A stretch of DNA of 15,419 bases from JBDKTK01 sp039680225 (GTDB lineage: Bacteria; Desulfobacterota; Syntrophia; Syntrophales; UBA4778). The stretch is from assembly GCA_039680225.1 (NCBI GenBank), contig JBDKTK010000228.1, positions 1-15,419 of the forward strand. Direction: 5' to 3'. Below the pieces are notes generated by a model. It worked only from the letters and a program-made list of their open reading frames with translations, was not told where the DNA came from and did not search any database. The number at the start of each line of letters is the position of its first letter. The stretch's first letter is position 1. Made by a program: the position numbers and the translations under genes. Below, piece after piece: positions 1 through 7,082 of the stretch.

Positions 1-16
1 CAGACTTATTTACTTC

Positions 17-44
17 TTGATTTTAGCAGCTGTTTGTATAAAAT
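17..44 (+). promoter_or_regulatory. Possible sigma-70-type promoter upstream of the propeller lipoprotein
   Basis: TTGATT at 17-22 and TAAAAT at 39-44 are separated by 16 bases and resemble -35 and -10 hexamers. The surrounding 1-176 region is AT-rich and contains no gene that I can see. Transcription from here would give a leader of roughly 125 bases before the ATG at 177. This is pattern matching by eye in AT-rich DNA, where chance matches are common. Confidence 0.3.
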
Positions 45-176
45 TCTTAACAATCGCTTAAAGTGCATTAAGTTGTTTTTCTTTTGTTTGCTAAGTCCAA
101 AAGTTCTTACCATGATCGGGAGTTCAGTGCCTCCTTATAAAAATATCGAAATTCAATCTTTCGGAGAGGAGATTTT

Positions 177-2294
177 ATGAAAAGAGCATCGGCCTGGGCG
201 ATGATGATTGCATTGCTGACTGTATTCACCTTGTCGTGCGGCGGTGGAGGCGGAGGAGGAGGCGGAGCGGCTGACAGCGGCGGAGATACGCCGTTGACCT
301 TGGGGCACCCGCGGTTTGTCTATTCCGTGAACTGGGCCAGCAACACCGTATCCGTCTACTGGCTCGATGCATCAACCGGCCGCCTGAGACTGGCTTCGGT
401 TGCCGCAACCGGGGCAAACCCCATTTCCGTAACGGTCGACCCCTCGAACAAGTTCGCCTATGTGGCAAATTGGATCGACGATACTGTCTCGCAATACACG
501 ATTGACAGTGCAACCGGTGCCCTGACATCAATCGGAGCGGTAGCAACAGGCAATCAGCCCTATTCCGTAACGGTGGACCCTTCGACCAAATTTGCCTATA
601 TCGTAAACTGCGCTGACCATACAGTTTCACAGTACACGATTAACAGCGCAACCGGCGCCCTCACGGCCATAGCCCCGGCGACAGTCCCGACCGGAGGGAC
701 GAATCCCATTTCCATAACAGTCGACCCCACGGGCAAATTTGCATACGTTGCAAACTATAATTCAGCTGATGTTACTCAGTACACGATCAACGGCACCACC
801 GGCGCCCTCACGTCTATTGGACTTGTTGCGGCAGGCAATAGTCCCGTTTCCGTAACGGTCGACCCCAGGGGCAGGTACACATACGTTGCAAACGTTACCG
901 ACGGTACCGTCTCGCAGTACAGGATAAACAGCACAACCGGCGCCCTCACGGCCATGACCCCGGCGACAGTTGCGACCGGTTCAAGCCCCAGATCGGTAAC
1001 AGTCGATCCCTCAGGCAAGTACTTATATGTTGCCGATGACGTCGATAATAACGTCTCGCAGTATGCCATAGGGAGCACAGGCGCCCTCACGTCCATCGCG
1101 GCGGCAGTTGCGGCAGGCAGCAGTCCGTATTCCGTAACGGTCGACCCCTCGGCCAAGTACGCCTATGTGGGCAACACGGGCGACAACAGTATCTCCATGT
1201 ACACGATAGGATCGAACGGGGCGCTCACGGCCAATTCGCCTTCGACGCTGGCGTCAAACACGCCCCAATCGCTGGCCGTGAGCAAGAGCGCGACGGCCTC
1301 GGCCAGCGCCGTGGCGAAATATGCTTATGCGGTATACTCGCAGCCCCCGGCTACCATTGAACAGTACTCAATCGGAGCGGACGGCACTTTAGCGCATTTG
1401 GCCGGCGGATCAGACAGCACCGGTACGGTTCCGGTCTCTGTCGCGGCCGACCCGGCGGCGAGATATCTCTACGTAGCTAATTCCACAGCCAATACCGTTT
1501 CGCAGTTCGCGATTGCCGGCGACGGCAGCCTCTCATCCATAGCCGCTGCCTTTGCGGTAGGAACGACACCAATGTCAGTAGCCGTCGATCCCTCGGGCAG
1601 GTTTGTATATGTGGCAAATTCCGGTGCAGGCACCGTCTCGCAACTGGCAATCGGTTCTGACGGCTCATTATCTCTGATTGTCGCAGCTATCGCTGCTGAG
1701 AATGCACCCAACTCCGTAACGGTCCACCCTTCCGGTGCATACGCTTACGTGGTTAACAAAACAACTCCCAGCATCTCGCGGTACGACATAAACAGTACAA
1801 CCGGTGCCCTCTCAGGAATGACCACGACCACTACCGTGAATTTATCTTTACCGGGGTCCATCGTTGTCGACCCCTCGGGAAAGTACGCCTATGTAACAAA
1901 TTCCGGCAGCAATACAGTTTCGCAGTTCACAATCGGTGCGAACGGGGCCCTGACCGCGATAGCCAGCGAGACAGTTGCGGCAGGGAACGCCCCACAATCC
2001 ATAGCGGTTGACCCTTCGGGCAAATATGTATACGTGGTTAACAATGTGCCTGAGCTCCGGCATTACACCATCGGCTCCGACGGGACACTCACCCTGGCAA
2101 ACACACTTACCCCGGCGGCGACTCCGACCTGCGTAACAGTCGACCCCTCCGGCAAGTATATCTATATTACCAGCCTGGGCACGGAAAATGTGCAACACTA
2201 TGACATTGGCGCCGGCGGCGTCCCCGCTTTTGTAGGAAATATTTCAAACGGGACCGATCCACGTTCCGTGGTCACCGTGGGGAGCTACAATTAA
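177..2294 (+). CDS. 14-unit YVTN-type beta-propeller lipoprotein
   Basis: This is a 705-residue exported protein. A basic N-terminus and a hydrophobic stretch (residues 5-20) end in FTLSC, so Cys21 is the probable lipidation site, followed by nine glycines that serve as a linker. The -3 residue is Thr, so the lipobox is imperfect. The rest is a tandem array of units of about 46-54 residues, each with a YVAN-like strand, a TVSQYTI-like strand, a GALT turn and an SVTVDPSGK-like strand. I count 14 units, matching two seven-bladed propellers. An insertion rich in Ser and Ala lies just after unit 7. The family (YVTN/lactonase-like propellers) includes surface and periplasmic binding or structural proteins. 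No catalytic residues of 6-phosphogluconolactonase can be assigned. The ATG at 177 is preceded by GAGAGGA at 164-170. It stands alone on the plus strand and ends at a hairpin terminator. The ligand and role are unknown. Confidence 0.88.
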   Translation: MKRASAWAMMIALLTVFTLSCGGGGGGGGGAADSGGDTPLTLGHPRFVYSVNWASNTVSVYWLDASTGRLRLASVAATGANPISVTVDPSNKFAYVANWIDDTVSQYTIDSATGALTSIGAVATGNQPYSVTVDPSTKFAYIVNCADHTVSQYTINSATGALTAIAPATVPTGGTNPISITVDPTGKFAYVANYNSADVTQYTINGTTGALTSIGLVAAGNSPVSVTVDPRGRYTYVANVTDGTVSQYRINSTTGALTAMTPATVATGSSPRSVTVDPSGKYLYVADDVDNNVSQYAIGSTGALTSIAAAVAAGSSPYSVTVDPSAKYAYVGNTGDNSISMYTIGSNGALTANSPSTLASNTPQSLAVSKSATASASAVAKYAYAVYSQPPATIEQYSIGADGTLAHLAGGSDSTGTVPVSVAADPAARYLYVANSTANTVSQFAIAGDGSLSSIAAAFAVGTTPMSVAVDPSGRFVYVANSGAGTVSQLAIGSDGSLSLIVAAIAAENAPNSVTVHPSGAYAYVVNKTTPSISRYDINSTTGALSGMTTTTTVNLSLPGSIVVDPSGKYAYVTNSGSNTVSQFTIGANGALTAIASETVAAGNAPQSIAVDPSGKYVYVVNNVPELRHYTIGSDGTLTLANTLTPAATPTCVTVDPSGKYIYITSLGTENVQHYDIGAGGVPAFVGNISNGTDPRSVVTVGSYN
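238..273 (+). repeat. GGN-rich low-complexity tract coding for a polyglycine linker
   Basis: A run of GGN codons directly after the lipidated Cys codon encodes nine consecutive glycines. Such tracts are common after the lipid-anchored Cys of surface lipoproteins. They act as a flexible tether and are prone to replication slippage in steps of three. Confidence 0.7.
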
Positions 2295-2317
2295 AGCACT
2301 CTATTTTTCGGATGAAT

Positions 2318-2350
2318 AAAAAAAGGCGGTTTTTGAAACCGCCTTTTTTA
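2318..2350. terminator. Bidirectional rho-independent terminator
   Basis: The stem GGCGGTTT (2325-2332) pairs perfectly with AAACCGCC (2336-2343) around a 3-base loop. It is flanked by seven A on the left (2318-2324) and six T on the right (2344-2349), so it provides a U-tract on both strands. It sits between the convergent ends of the propeller lipoprotein (stop at 2294) and the STAS gene (stop at 2377), and should terminate both. Confidence 0.93.
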
Positions 2351-2376
2351 TTCCGAGCTTCTGAGACAGATTAAAA

Positions 2377-2727
2377 CTATTTCTCCCTTTCCGGTTCGAA
2401 AGACAGCAGGGCTTCGAACAATGTCGGGAAAATCTCCAGGTCGTTCTGCAGGGCCACCATTTCGATCAGGTTGGCGACCGAGGGGGACAGTGAACAGAAC
2501 ACGATCCTGCCTTTTTTCTCATGGACCTGCTTTATCAGCGAAATGAACACCCTCAGGCCGCTCGAACTTAAATAATCCAGCTTGCTCAAGTCGAAAATCA
2601 GTTTGGAAATCCCTTCATTTATTGCCGAGTTCAATTTATTTTCGACAACAAGGGATTGTGAATGGTCCAGCCTGCCTTCCGGAAAATAAACTCTCACATC
2701 GCCGTGGTCAATGTACGCCAGTTGCAT
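2377..2727 (-). CDS. STAS-domain protein, anti-sigma-factor-antagonist type
   Basis: This 116-residue cytoplasmic protein is a single STAS domain of normal SpoIIAA/RsbV length. The motif DLSKLDYLSSSGLRV (residues 46-60) matches the family's phosphorylation-site loop. By alignment with SpoIIAA Ser58, Ser55 is the likely phosphoacceptor, although the usual preceding Asp is replaced by Ser54. Family members bind an anti-sigma kinase (SpoIIAB/RsbW type) and release a sigma factor or other target. Many Gram-negative members work in other partner-switching or chemosensory circuits. No kinase or phosphatase partner lies next to it, so its partner is unknown. The ATG at 2727 has a GAAAGGA-type ribosome site just upstream (2733-2739). 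It lies 150 bases downstream of the PAS gene on the same strand, and may be read through from that operon or have its own promoter. Confidence 0.88.
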   Translation of the reverse strand: MQLAYIDHGDVRVYFPEGRLDHSQSLVVENKLNSAINEGISKLIFDLSKLDYLSSSGLRVFISLIKQVHEKKGRIVFCSLSPSVANLIEMVALQNDLEIFPTLFEALLSFEPEREK

Positions 2728-2768
2728 CTCCGATCCTTTCTGCCGGCTTGAAAATTAACATCGCTTTT

Positions 2769-2854
2769 CGGGCAAAGCCCGTTAAAAACACGTCGCTGGA
2801 TTCGCCGGAATATTCATACCACGACTTCTTGCCGGCCCGCAAGACGGGCTTTTT
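2769..2854. other. Gap with two short GC-rich hairpins between the PAS and STAS genes
   Basis: The 150-base gap 2728-2877 contains two small inverted repeats. CGGGC/GCCCG lies at 2769-2773 and 2777-2781 around AAA. GCCCG/CGGGC lies at 2835-2839 and 2845-2849, followed on the plus strand by five T. Read on the minus strand (the direction of the genes), neither is followed by a T-run, so they do not look like terminators for the PAS gene. They could be processing or attenuation structures, or nothing. Confidence 0.35.
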
Positions 2855-2877
2855 CCGGCGGGCGATATGGTCTGTCC

Positions 2878-3339
2878 CTACCTGCATTTGGCCGGCAGTT
2901 CCTTTTCCCTGAGGTAACGCTGCGTCACGTCCCGGACCACCGCCACGACATGCTCAATGCCGCCCTCGGGGCCTTTCAAAAGCTGTATCGAGAACTCAAT
3001 GGAAAGCCGGCGGCCATCCTTGTTAAGCGCCGGCACGGCAAGCAGGCGGCCGTCCCCATAGCGGGTCTCGCCCGTCTCCATAACAGTCCTCCAGGCTGCC
3101 CAGTGCCGGTCCCGGAATTGTTCCGGGATTATTATATCAAGAGAACGCCCCTGCGCTTCGGTTGCGGAAAATCCAAAAATGCGGTGGGCTGCGGTGTTCC
3201 AGTACCGGACTGTACCGCTCCGGTCCGATATCAGCACCGCATCAGGCGAACCGGCGAGAATGCGCCGGGGGAGGTCATCGGGGATTGTGCTCATGAAACT
3301 CAGTTTATCCATTCCTTGATTATTCGTGATCGAACACAT
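2878..3339 (-). CDS. Stand-alone PAS-domain protein
   Basis: This 153-residue soluble protein is one PAS fold with its C-terminal PAC part. The segments SPDAVLISDRSGTVRYWNTAAHRIFGF (about residues 31-57, cited by position) and the end VVAVVRDVTQR (131-141) are typical of PAS/S-box sensors. No kinase, GGDEF or HTH output follows, and the protein stops 12 residues after the PAC segment. It overlaps the end of the response-regulator gene by 20 bases, so it is cotranscribed with that gene and probably translationally coupled. It may modulate the two-component pair by binding a small ligand or cofactor, or by heterodimerising. This is inference. The start is uncertain: ATG at 3339 has a weak GGTGGGG upstream, and in-frame ATGs at 3312 and 3294 would give 144 and 138 residues without losing the domain. 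It could also be a remnant of a longer PAS kinase. Confidence 0.8.
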   Translation of the reverse strand: MCSITNNQGMDKLSFMSTIPDDLPRRILAGSPDAVLISDRSGTVRYWNTAAHRIFGFSATEAQGRSLDIIIPEQFRDRHWAAWRTVMETGETRYGDGRLLAVPALNKDGRRLSIEFSIQLLKGPEGGIEHVVAVVRDVTQRYLREKELPAKCR

Positions 3340-4051
3340 ACCCCACCGAGCGCACGCTTTTGAAATATACCGGGTTCTCGGGATCGTCCTCGAAATACTT
3401 CCTCAGGCGCACGATGAAGTTGTCGACTGTGCGCGTGGCGGTCTCCCCGGTATAACCCCAGCCGACTTCCAGCAGGGTCTTCCTCGACAGGGGCTTGCCC
3501 CTGTTGGCGATCAGCAACTTGAGCAATCTTATTTCCTGGTCAGTCAGGTGAATGGTCCCCCCTCGGGTCTGCGCGGTCATTTTCGCGAATTCTATCGTGT
3601 TGCCGCCAAAAGTATAGGTCGGGAATTCCGCATCCTCGTTTTCCCGTTTGGACTCCGCTCCGTCCCCACTCCAGGAAGAGCGCTTTAACAGGCGCTCGAT
3701 CCTCATCAGGAACTCGTCCAGGTTGAACGGCTTGGCGAGGTAATCGTCTACGCCGTAGGAAAAACCTTTAATCTTATCGTCGTCGCTGCCCTTGGCCGAT
3801 ATGATCAGGATGGGAAGTTTCTCATCTTCAATGCGGATGTGGCGCAGGATGGAAAGCCCGTCCAGCCCCGGCAGCATGATGTCGAGAACGATAAGGTGCG
3901 GGTTCCACTCCTTCCACATCCTCAGGCCCAGCGTGCCGTTGCCGGCTATTTCGGTATCGTATCCCTGAAGGGAAAGGCTCAACTTGATACCCTGGGCGAT
4001 ATGCTTGTCATCTTCTACTATGAGGATACGTTTCTTTTCGGTGTCCTTCAT
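3320..4051 (-). CDS. OmpR/PhoB-family response regulator
   Basis: This 243-residue DNA-binding regulator has the standard two-domain layout. The receiver domain (about residues 7-124) shows the acidic pocket Glu13-Asp14-Asp15, the phosphoacceptor Asp57 in VLDIMLPGLDG, Ser85 at the switch Thr/Ser position and Lys107 in the LAKPF motif. A linker rich in charged residues (125-142) leads to a winged-helix domain (about 145-240) with LTDQEIRLLKLL, TVDNFIVRLRKYF and SVRSVGYVF, the hallmarks of the PhoB/OmpR class. It starts inside the end of the kinase gene (ATGA overlap), so the pair is cognate and coupled. Proteins of this class bind direct repeats spaced about 11 bases apart, and such a repeat lies upstream of the kinase gene. 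The signal and regulon are unknown. Confidence 0.95.
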   Translation of the reverse strand: MKDTEKKRILIVEDDKHIAQGIKLSLSLQGYDTEIAGNGTLGLRMWKEWNPHLIVLDIMLPGLDGLSILRHIRIEDEKLPILIISAKGSDDDKIKGFSYGVDDYLAKPFNLDEFLMRIERLLKRSSWSGDGAESKRENEDAEFPTYTFGGNTIEFAKMTAQTRGGTIHLTDQEIRLLKLLIANRGKPLSRKTLLEVGWGYTGETATRTVDNFIVRLRKYFEDDPENPVYFKSVRSVGYVFDHE

Positions 4052-5022
4052 GGCTGCCCTTTTCTGTTCTGTTTCAGAGGGAGGCTGAGATTGAACACAG
4101 AGCCCCTGTCGGGCCCGGCGCTGTCCGCGGTTATTTTGCCTCGATGCAACCGGGCGATCTGCTGAACGACGTAAAGCCCGATGCCGCTCCCCCCGACGGG
4201 GACATGGTCTCCCCGCCTTGCCCCCTGGTAGAATTTCCTGAATATCTTTTTCCTTTCGTTCTTTTCAATGCCTATCCCGTTGTCCCGGAAACGGACCAGG
4301 AGATTTTTCTCTTCAGCGCTGAAGCTGATGTCTATCCGGGGCCTGTCCGAATTGTTGTATTTGATCGCATTGGTGAGAATATTCATCAGCAGGATTTCAA
4401 ACAGGGGGATGTTTATCTCGGTAACGTATGTCTTGCCCGAGGCGTTTTCAATCTTAATTTCAGACTCGCTGAATACGTGGGCATTGGCGGCCAGGAATTC
4501 CCGGGTCATTTCCACGATGTCCACCGGCGTGTATTCCCCTTCGTAAACCTTGCTCTCCATCCTCGCAATGTTCAGGATGCTGTTTATGTTGTTGGAGAGC
4601 CGCTCCACATCCTGGAGCATGAACCCGATGTATTTGAGCTGCTCCCCGCGCGGGATATCGTGTCTGGCAAAGGTCTCCAGGAAAATTTTAATTGAAGTTA
4701 CAGGCGTCTTCAGCTCGTGGGTGAAATTGTTTATGAAAGTATGCTGGAGCCTGTAAAGCTGGACGGACTTCAGGTTGTAATTGAAGATTATCAGGATGCC
4801 GATAAGGATCAAGCTGACAAGCAGCGACAGGACAAGGATGACAACCCACGTCCGGGCCTCGAAGAACTGATTGGGATCAAGCTGGTAGCGGGAGATGATG
4901 GATTGGAGCGACTTGCTGACGTTAACGTACCAGTAAATATAAAGGAACAGGGAACCCGCCAGCGCGATCGTGGAAAGAGTGAATATTAATATTGGGTGGA
5001 TGAACCATCTCGCCTGCTTCAT
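4048..5022 (-). CDS. Membrane sensor histidine kinase without HAMP domain
   Basis: This 324-residue inner-membrane kinase has two membrane segments (about residues 10-31 and 58-80) enclosing only some 26 periplasmic residues. It therefore probably lacks a folded extracytoplasmic sensor and may respond to the membrane itself or to a partner protein. No HAMP domain is evident. The second helix runs almost directly into the dimerisation helix with the H-box FTHELKTPVTS, where His102 is the phosphorylation site. The ATP-binding domain has the N-box NILTNAIKYN (Asn214, Asn218), the G1 box DNGIGI (247-252), FRKFYQG (F-box) and GGSGIGL (277-283), so it should be active. The gene is first in the minus-strand signalling operon and diverges from a radical SAM gene across 155 bases. 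The ATG at 5022 has only a weak ribosome site (GGAT). Confidence 0.94.
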   Translation of the reverse strand: MKQARWFIHPILIFTLSTIALAGSLFLYIYWYVNVSKSLQSIISRYQLDPNQFFEARTWVVILVLSLLVSLILIGILIIFNYNLKSVQLYRLQHTFINNFTHELKTPVTSIKIFLETFARHDIPRGEQLKYIGFMLQDVERLSNNINSILNIARMESKVYEGEYTPVDIVEMTREFLAANAHVFSESEIKIENASGKTYVTEINIPLFEILLMNILTNAIKYNNSDRPRIDISFSAEEKNLLVRFRDNGIGIEKNERKKIFRKFYQGARRGDHVPVGGSGIGLYVVQQIARLHRGKITADSAGPDRGSVFNLSLPLKQNRKGQP

Positions 5023-5078
5023 ACGTTATCCAGAGCTATACGATATCGTGTCCGTTTCAAGCTTCGCACCCCCGCCGG

Positions 5079-5098
5079 ATTGTAAAAGTATTGTAAAA
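5079..5098. promoter_or_regulatory. 11-base-spaced direct repeat, candidate response-regulator operator
   Basis: ATTGTAAAA occurs twice, at 5079-5087 and 5090-5098, with an 11-base start-to-start distance, about one helical turn. Tandem half-sites of this spacing are what PhoB/OmpR-class regulators bind as head-to-tail dimers. The site lies in the shared region between the kinase gene and the first radical SAM gene, and ends 25 bases before a -10-like element for the latter. The repeat is visible in the sequence; its role as the operator of the adjacent regulator is inference. Confidence 0.5.
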
Positions 5099-5120
5099 CG
5101 CGGGATTGAATCTTTTCTTC

Positions 5121-5129
5121 TGCTATATT
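5121..5129 (+). promoter_or_regulatory. Candidate extended -10 promoter of the radical SAM genes
   Basis: TGC followed by TATATT (5124-5129) fits an extended -10 element. No good -35 hexamer stands 16-18 bases upstream. This is typical of promoters that need an activator, and the direct repeat at 5079-5098 occupies the activator position. A small hairpin (5138-5153, 6-bp stem, TTTC loop) would lie near the start of the transcript. Confidence 0.4.
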
Positions 5130-5164
5130 TTTCTTTAGGGTGCTTTCGCACTCATTAAAGACAA

Positions 5165-5170
5165 GAGAGG
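5165..5170 (+). promoter_or_regulatory. Ribosome binding site of the first radical SAM gene
   Basis: GAGAGG ends seven bases before the ATG at 5178. It supports that start over internal ATGs such as the one in the NPMEL segment. Confidence 0.7.
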
Positions 5171-5177
5171 AAAAAAC

Positions 5178-6950
5178 ATGATCACCAATTCCAGGCCTGA
5201 ACCTGCGCAATCTTCGCAACCGGCACATCCGCTCGGCACCCGCGCCCGGATCCTTCTGACAAGCGTTTTCGGGCCCTATGCCCGGGATGACGAATACGGC
5301 AGCAGGAAAATCAATCCCATGGAGTTATACCAGAATCAGGTCACCCGTGTACAGGGCGGCTTTTCCCTGCGCATGTTCCATAATTCTTTCGGGCTCATGA
5401 TGATCCAGGAGAACATCGACGCCCCCTGCACGCTCCTTGATTTCCCCACCCTGGAGCGGTTCGAACGCGAAATTTCCGAAGACAGGTTCGACATAATCGG
5501 CATCAGCTCGATCCTGCCCAATATAGGCAAAGTAAAGAAAATGTGCGAGCTTATCCGCAGGCACCAGCCCGCCGCAACTATTATCGTCGGCGGACATATC
5601 ACCAATAAAGAGGGAATCGAAAAGCTCGTCGACGCCGACATCTTTGTCCGGGGAGAAGGCATCCGGTGGTTCCAGAGATATCTGGGGCAGGACGACAAGG
5701 CTCCGATAAAACATCCGATGGCAATATCCGGGTTCGGCGGCAGGATGATGGGCATCGACCTGGGCCACAAATCCAGCCGGACCGCGGCCATTCTGATCCC
5801 CTCCGTGGGCTGCCCGGTCGGCTGCAATTTCTGCTCAACCTCGGCGCTCTTCGGCGGCAAGGGCAATCATGTGAACTTCTTCGAATCGGGTGACGAGCTT
5901 TTTAAAGTGATGTGCCAGATAGAAAGCAAGCTCGGCGTCCGGTCGTTCTTTACCCTGGATGAAAATTTCCTGCTCCACAAAAAAAGGGCCCTGCGGCTCC
6001 TGGAGCTCATGGAGGAGCACAACAAGAGCTGGTCGATATACGTCTTCAGCTCCGCCCGGGTGATAAAATCATACACAATGGACCAGCTTGTCAGGCTGGG
6101 CATAGGCTGGATCTGGCTGGGCCTGGAAGGCAAAGAGAGCTCTTATGACAAGCTCAAGGGGACCGATACGCGCGCGCTCGTAAAGGAGCTGCAGTCGCAC
6201 GGGATCCGCGTCCTCGGCTCTTCAATAATCGGGCTCGAAAGCCACAGGCCGGAGGACATGGACGAGGTCATTGACTACGCGGTCAGCCACGAATCGGTTT
6301 TCCACCAGTTCATGCTTTACACGCCTGTCGCGGGCACGCCTCTTTACGAAAAGCACAAACAGGACGGGACCCTGCTGCCGGAATCGGAGCTTCCTGTCGC
6401 GGACGCCCACGGGCAGTACCGTTTCAATTACAGGCACAACCACATTAAAGACGGGCAGGAGGAGAAATATCTTCTCGAGGCCTTCCGGCGCGACTTCAAG
6501 GTCAATGGGCCCAGCCTGCTCCGGATGATCAGGGTAATGCTGAACGGCTGGCAGCAGTATAAGGGCGCCCCGCGGCGCATCCGGGACCGGGTTGCCTGGG
6601 AAGTGTTCCCGCTGCGGTCGTCATATGCCGGCGCCGTCTGGGCGACGCGCCAATGGTATGGCGGGGATAGCAGGATTGCCCGGATGGCAGACGATCTCCT
6701 GAATGATATCTATGCGGAGTTCGGCTTGCTGCCCAGGATTGTTGCGCCCCTTATCGGCCGTTATGCATTATTCACCTTGAAGCGCGAGGAGAAAAAGTTG
6801 GCTGAAGGATGGGCTTACGAGCCCGATTCCCTTTACCGGAAAAACCCGGCAGCCGGTATGCTGAAAAAAGAACGGCCGTTGATGAAAGCGCCGAAGGCCC
6901 GCTCCCCGATTAATCAGCCGCTCCCCGTGTTCAAGTCGGAAAACATTTAA
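5178..6950 (+). CDS. B12-binding-type radical SAM enzyme, function unassigned
   Basis: This is a 590-residue, probably cytoplasmic or membrane-associated enzyme. Residues about 22-175 have the Rossmann-like pattern of the cobalamin-binding domain of class B radical SAM proteins (ARILLTSVFGP, DIIGISSILPN, IIVGGHITN). The base-off DxHxxG motif is not evident. The radical SAM cluster motif CPVGCNFC (Cys212, Cys216, Cys219) binds the 4Fe-4S cluster that cleaves S-adenosylmethionine, and downstream segments (FTLDENFLL, WLGLEG, GSSIIGL) fit the TIM-like barrel. The C-terminal 150 residues are rich in basic and aromatic residues and match nothing that I recognise. Such enzymes methylate or couple unactivated carbons in lipids, hopanoids, pigments and natural products; here the substrate is unknown. 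A second, different radical SAM gene follows on the same strand, and a two-component operon diverges upstream. Confidence 0.87.
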   Translation: MITNSRPEPAQSSQPAHPLGTRARILLTSVFGPYARDDEYGSRKINPMELYQNQVTRVQGGFSLRMFHNSFGLMMIQENIDAPCTLLDFPTLERFEREISEDRFDIIGISSILPNIGKVKKMCELIRRHQPAATIIVGGHITNKEGIEKLVDADIFVRGEGIRWFQRYLGQDDKAPIKHPMAISGFGGRMMGIDLGHKSSRTAAILIPSVGCPVGCNFCSTSALFGGKGNHVNFFESGDELFKVMCQIESKLGVRSFFTLDENFLLHKKRALRLLELMEEHNKSWSIYVFSSARVIKSYTMDQLVRLGIGWIWLGLEGKESSYDKLKGTDTRALVKELQSHGIRVLGSSIIGLESHRPEDMDEVIDYAVSHESVFHQFMLYTPVAGTPLYEKHKQDGTLLPESELPVADAHGQYRFNYRHNHIKDGQEEKYLLEAFRRDFKVNGPSLLRMIRVMLNGWQQYKGAPRRIRDRVAWEVFPLRSSYAGAVWATRQWYGGDSRIARMADDLLNDIYAEFGLLPRIVAPLIGRYALFTLKREEKKLAEGWAYEPDSLYRKNPAAGMLKKERPLMKAPKARSPINQPLPVFKSENI

Positions 6951-6961
6951 GGCCTTTTTGC

Positions 6962-6989
6962 GGAGGGGCGTATTTGAATACGCCCCTCC
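6962..6989. repeat. Perfect 12-bp palindrome, REP-like element
   Basis: GGAGGGGCGTAT (6962-6973) and ATACGCCCCTCC (6978-6989) are exact reverse complements around a TTGA loop. No T-run follows on either strand, so it is a poor intrinsic terminator. The GGGGCGTAT...ATACGCCCC core resembles dispersed palindromic repeats found between genes in many bacterial genomes. It sits 11 bases after the stop of the first radical SAM gene and could stabilise the upstream mRNA, dampen downstream expression or be a mobile REP-type unit. Only one copy is present in this window. Confidence 0.7.
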
Positions 6990-7082
6990 ACGCCTGAAAA
7001 ACATAAATTTCAGAAAATTAAACCTTCTAATTTAAGTCTTTGGCATATAGCGGGATTTCCGACCACATTTTATATTTGTTTG

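Noticed and set aside
226..2198. Series of minus-strand frames across the propeller gene
   Set aside because: They arise because the coding repeats lack stops on the opposite strand; their translations repeat with the same period and have no ribosome sites.
420..2200. Regularly spaced similar DNA segments suggesting a CRISPR-like array
   Set aside because: The period is about 140 bases, the repeats are imperfect and all in one reading frame, and they encode propeller strands.
2728..2877. Possible c-di-GMP (GEMM) riboswitch, prompted by CGGGCAAAGCCCG and nearby GC hairpins
   Set aside because: The fragment is on the wrong strand for the STAS gene, and the rest of the conserved core (second GCAAAGCC arm and tetraloop receptor pattern) could not be found.
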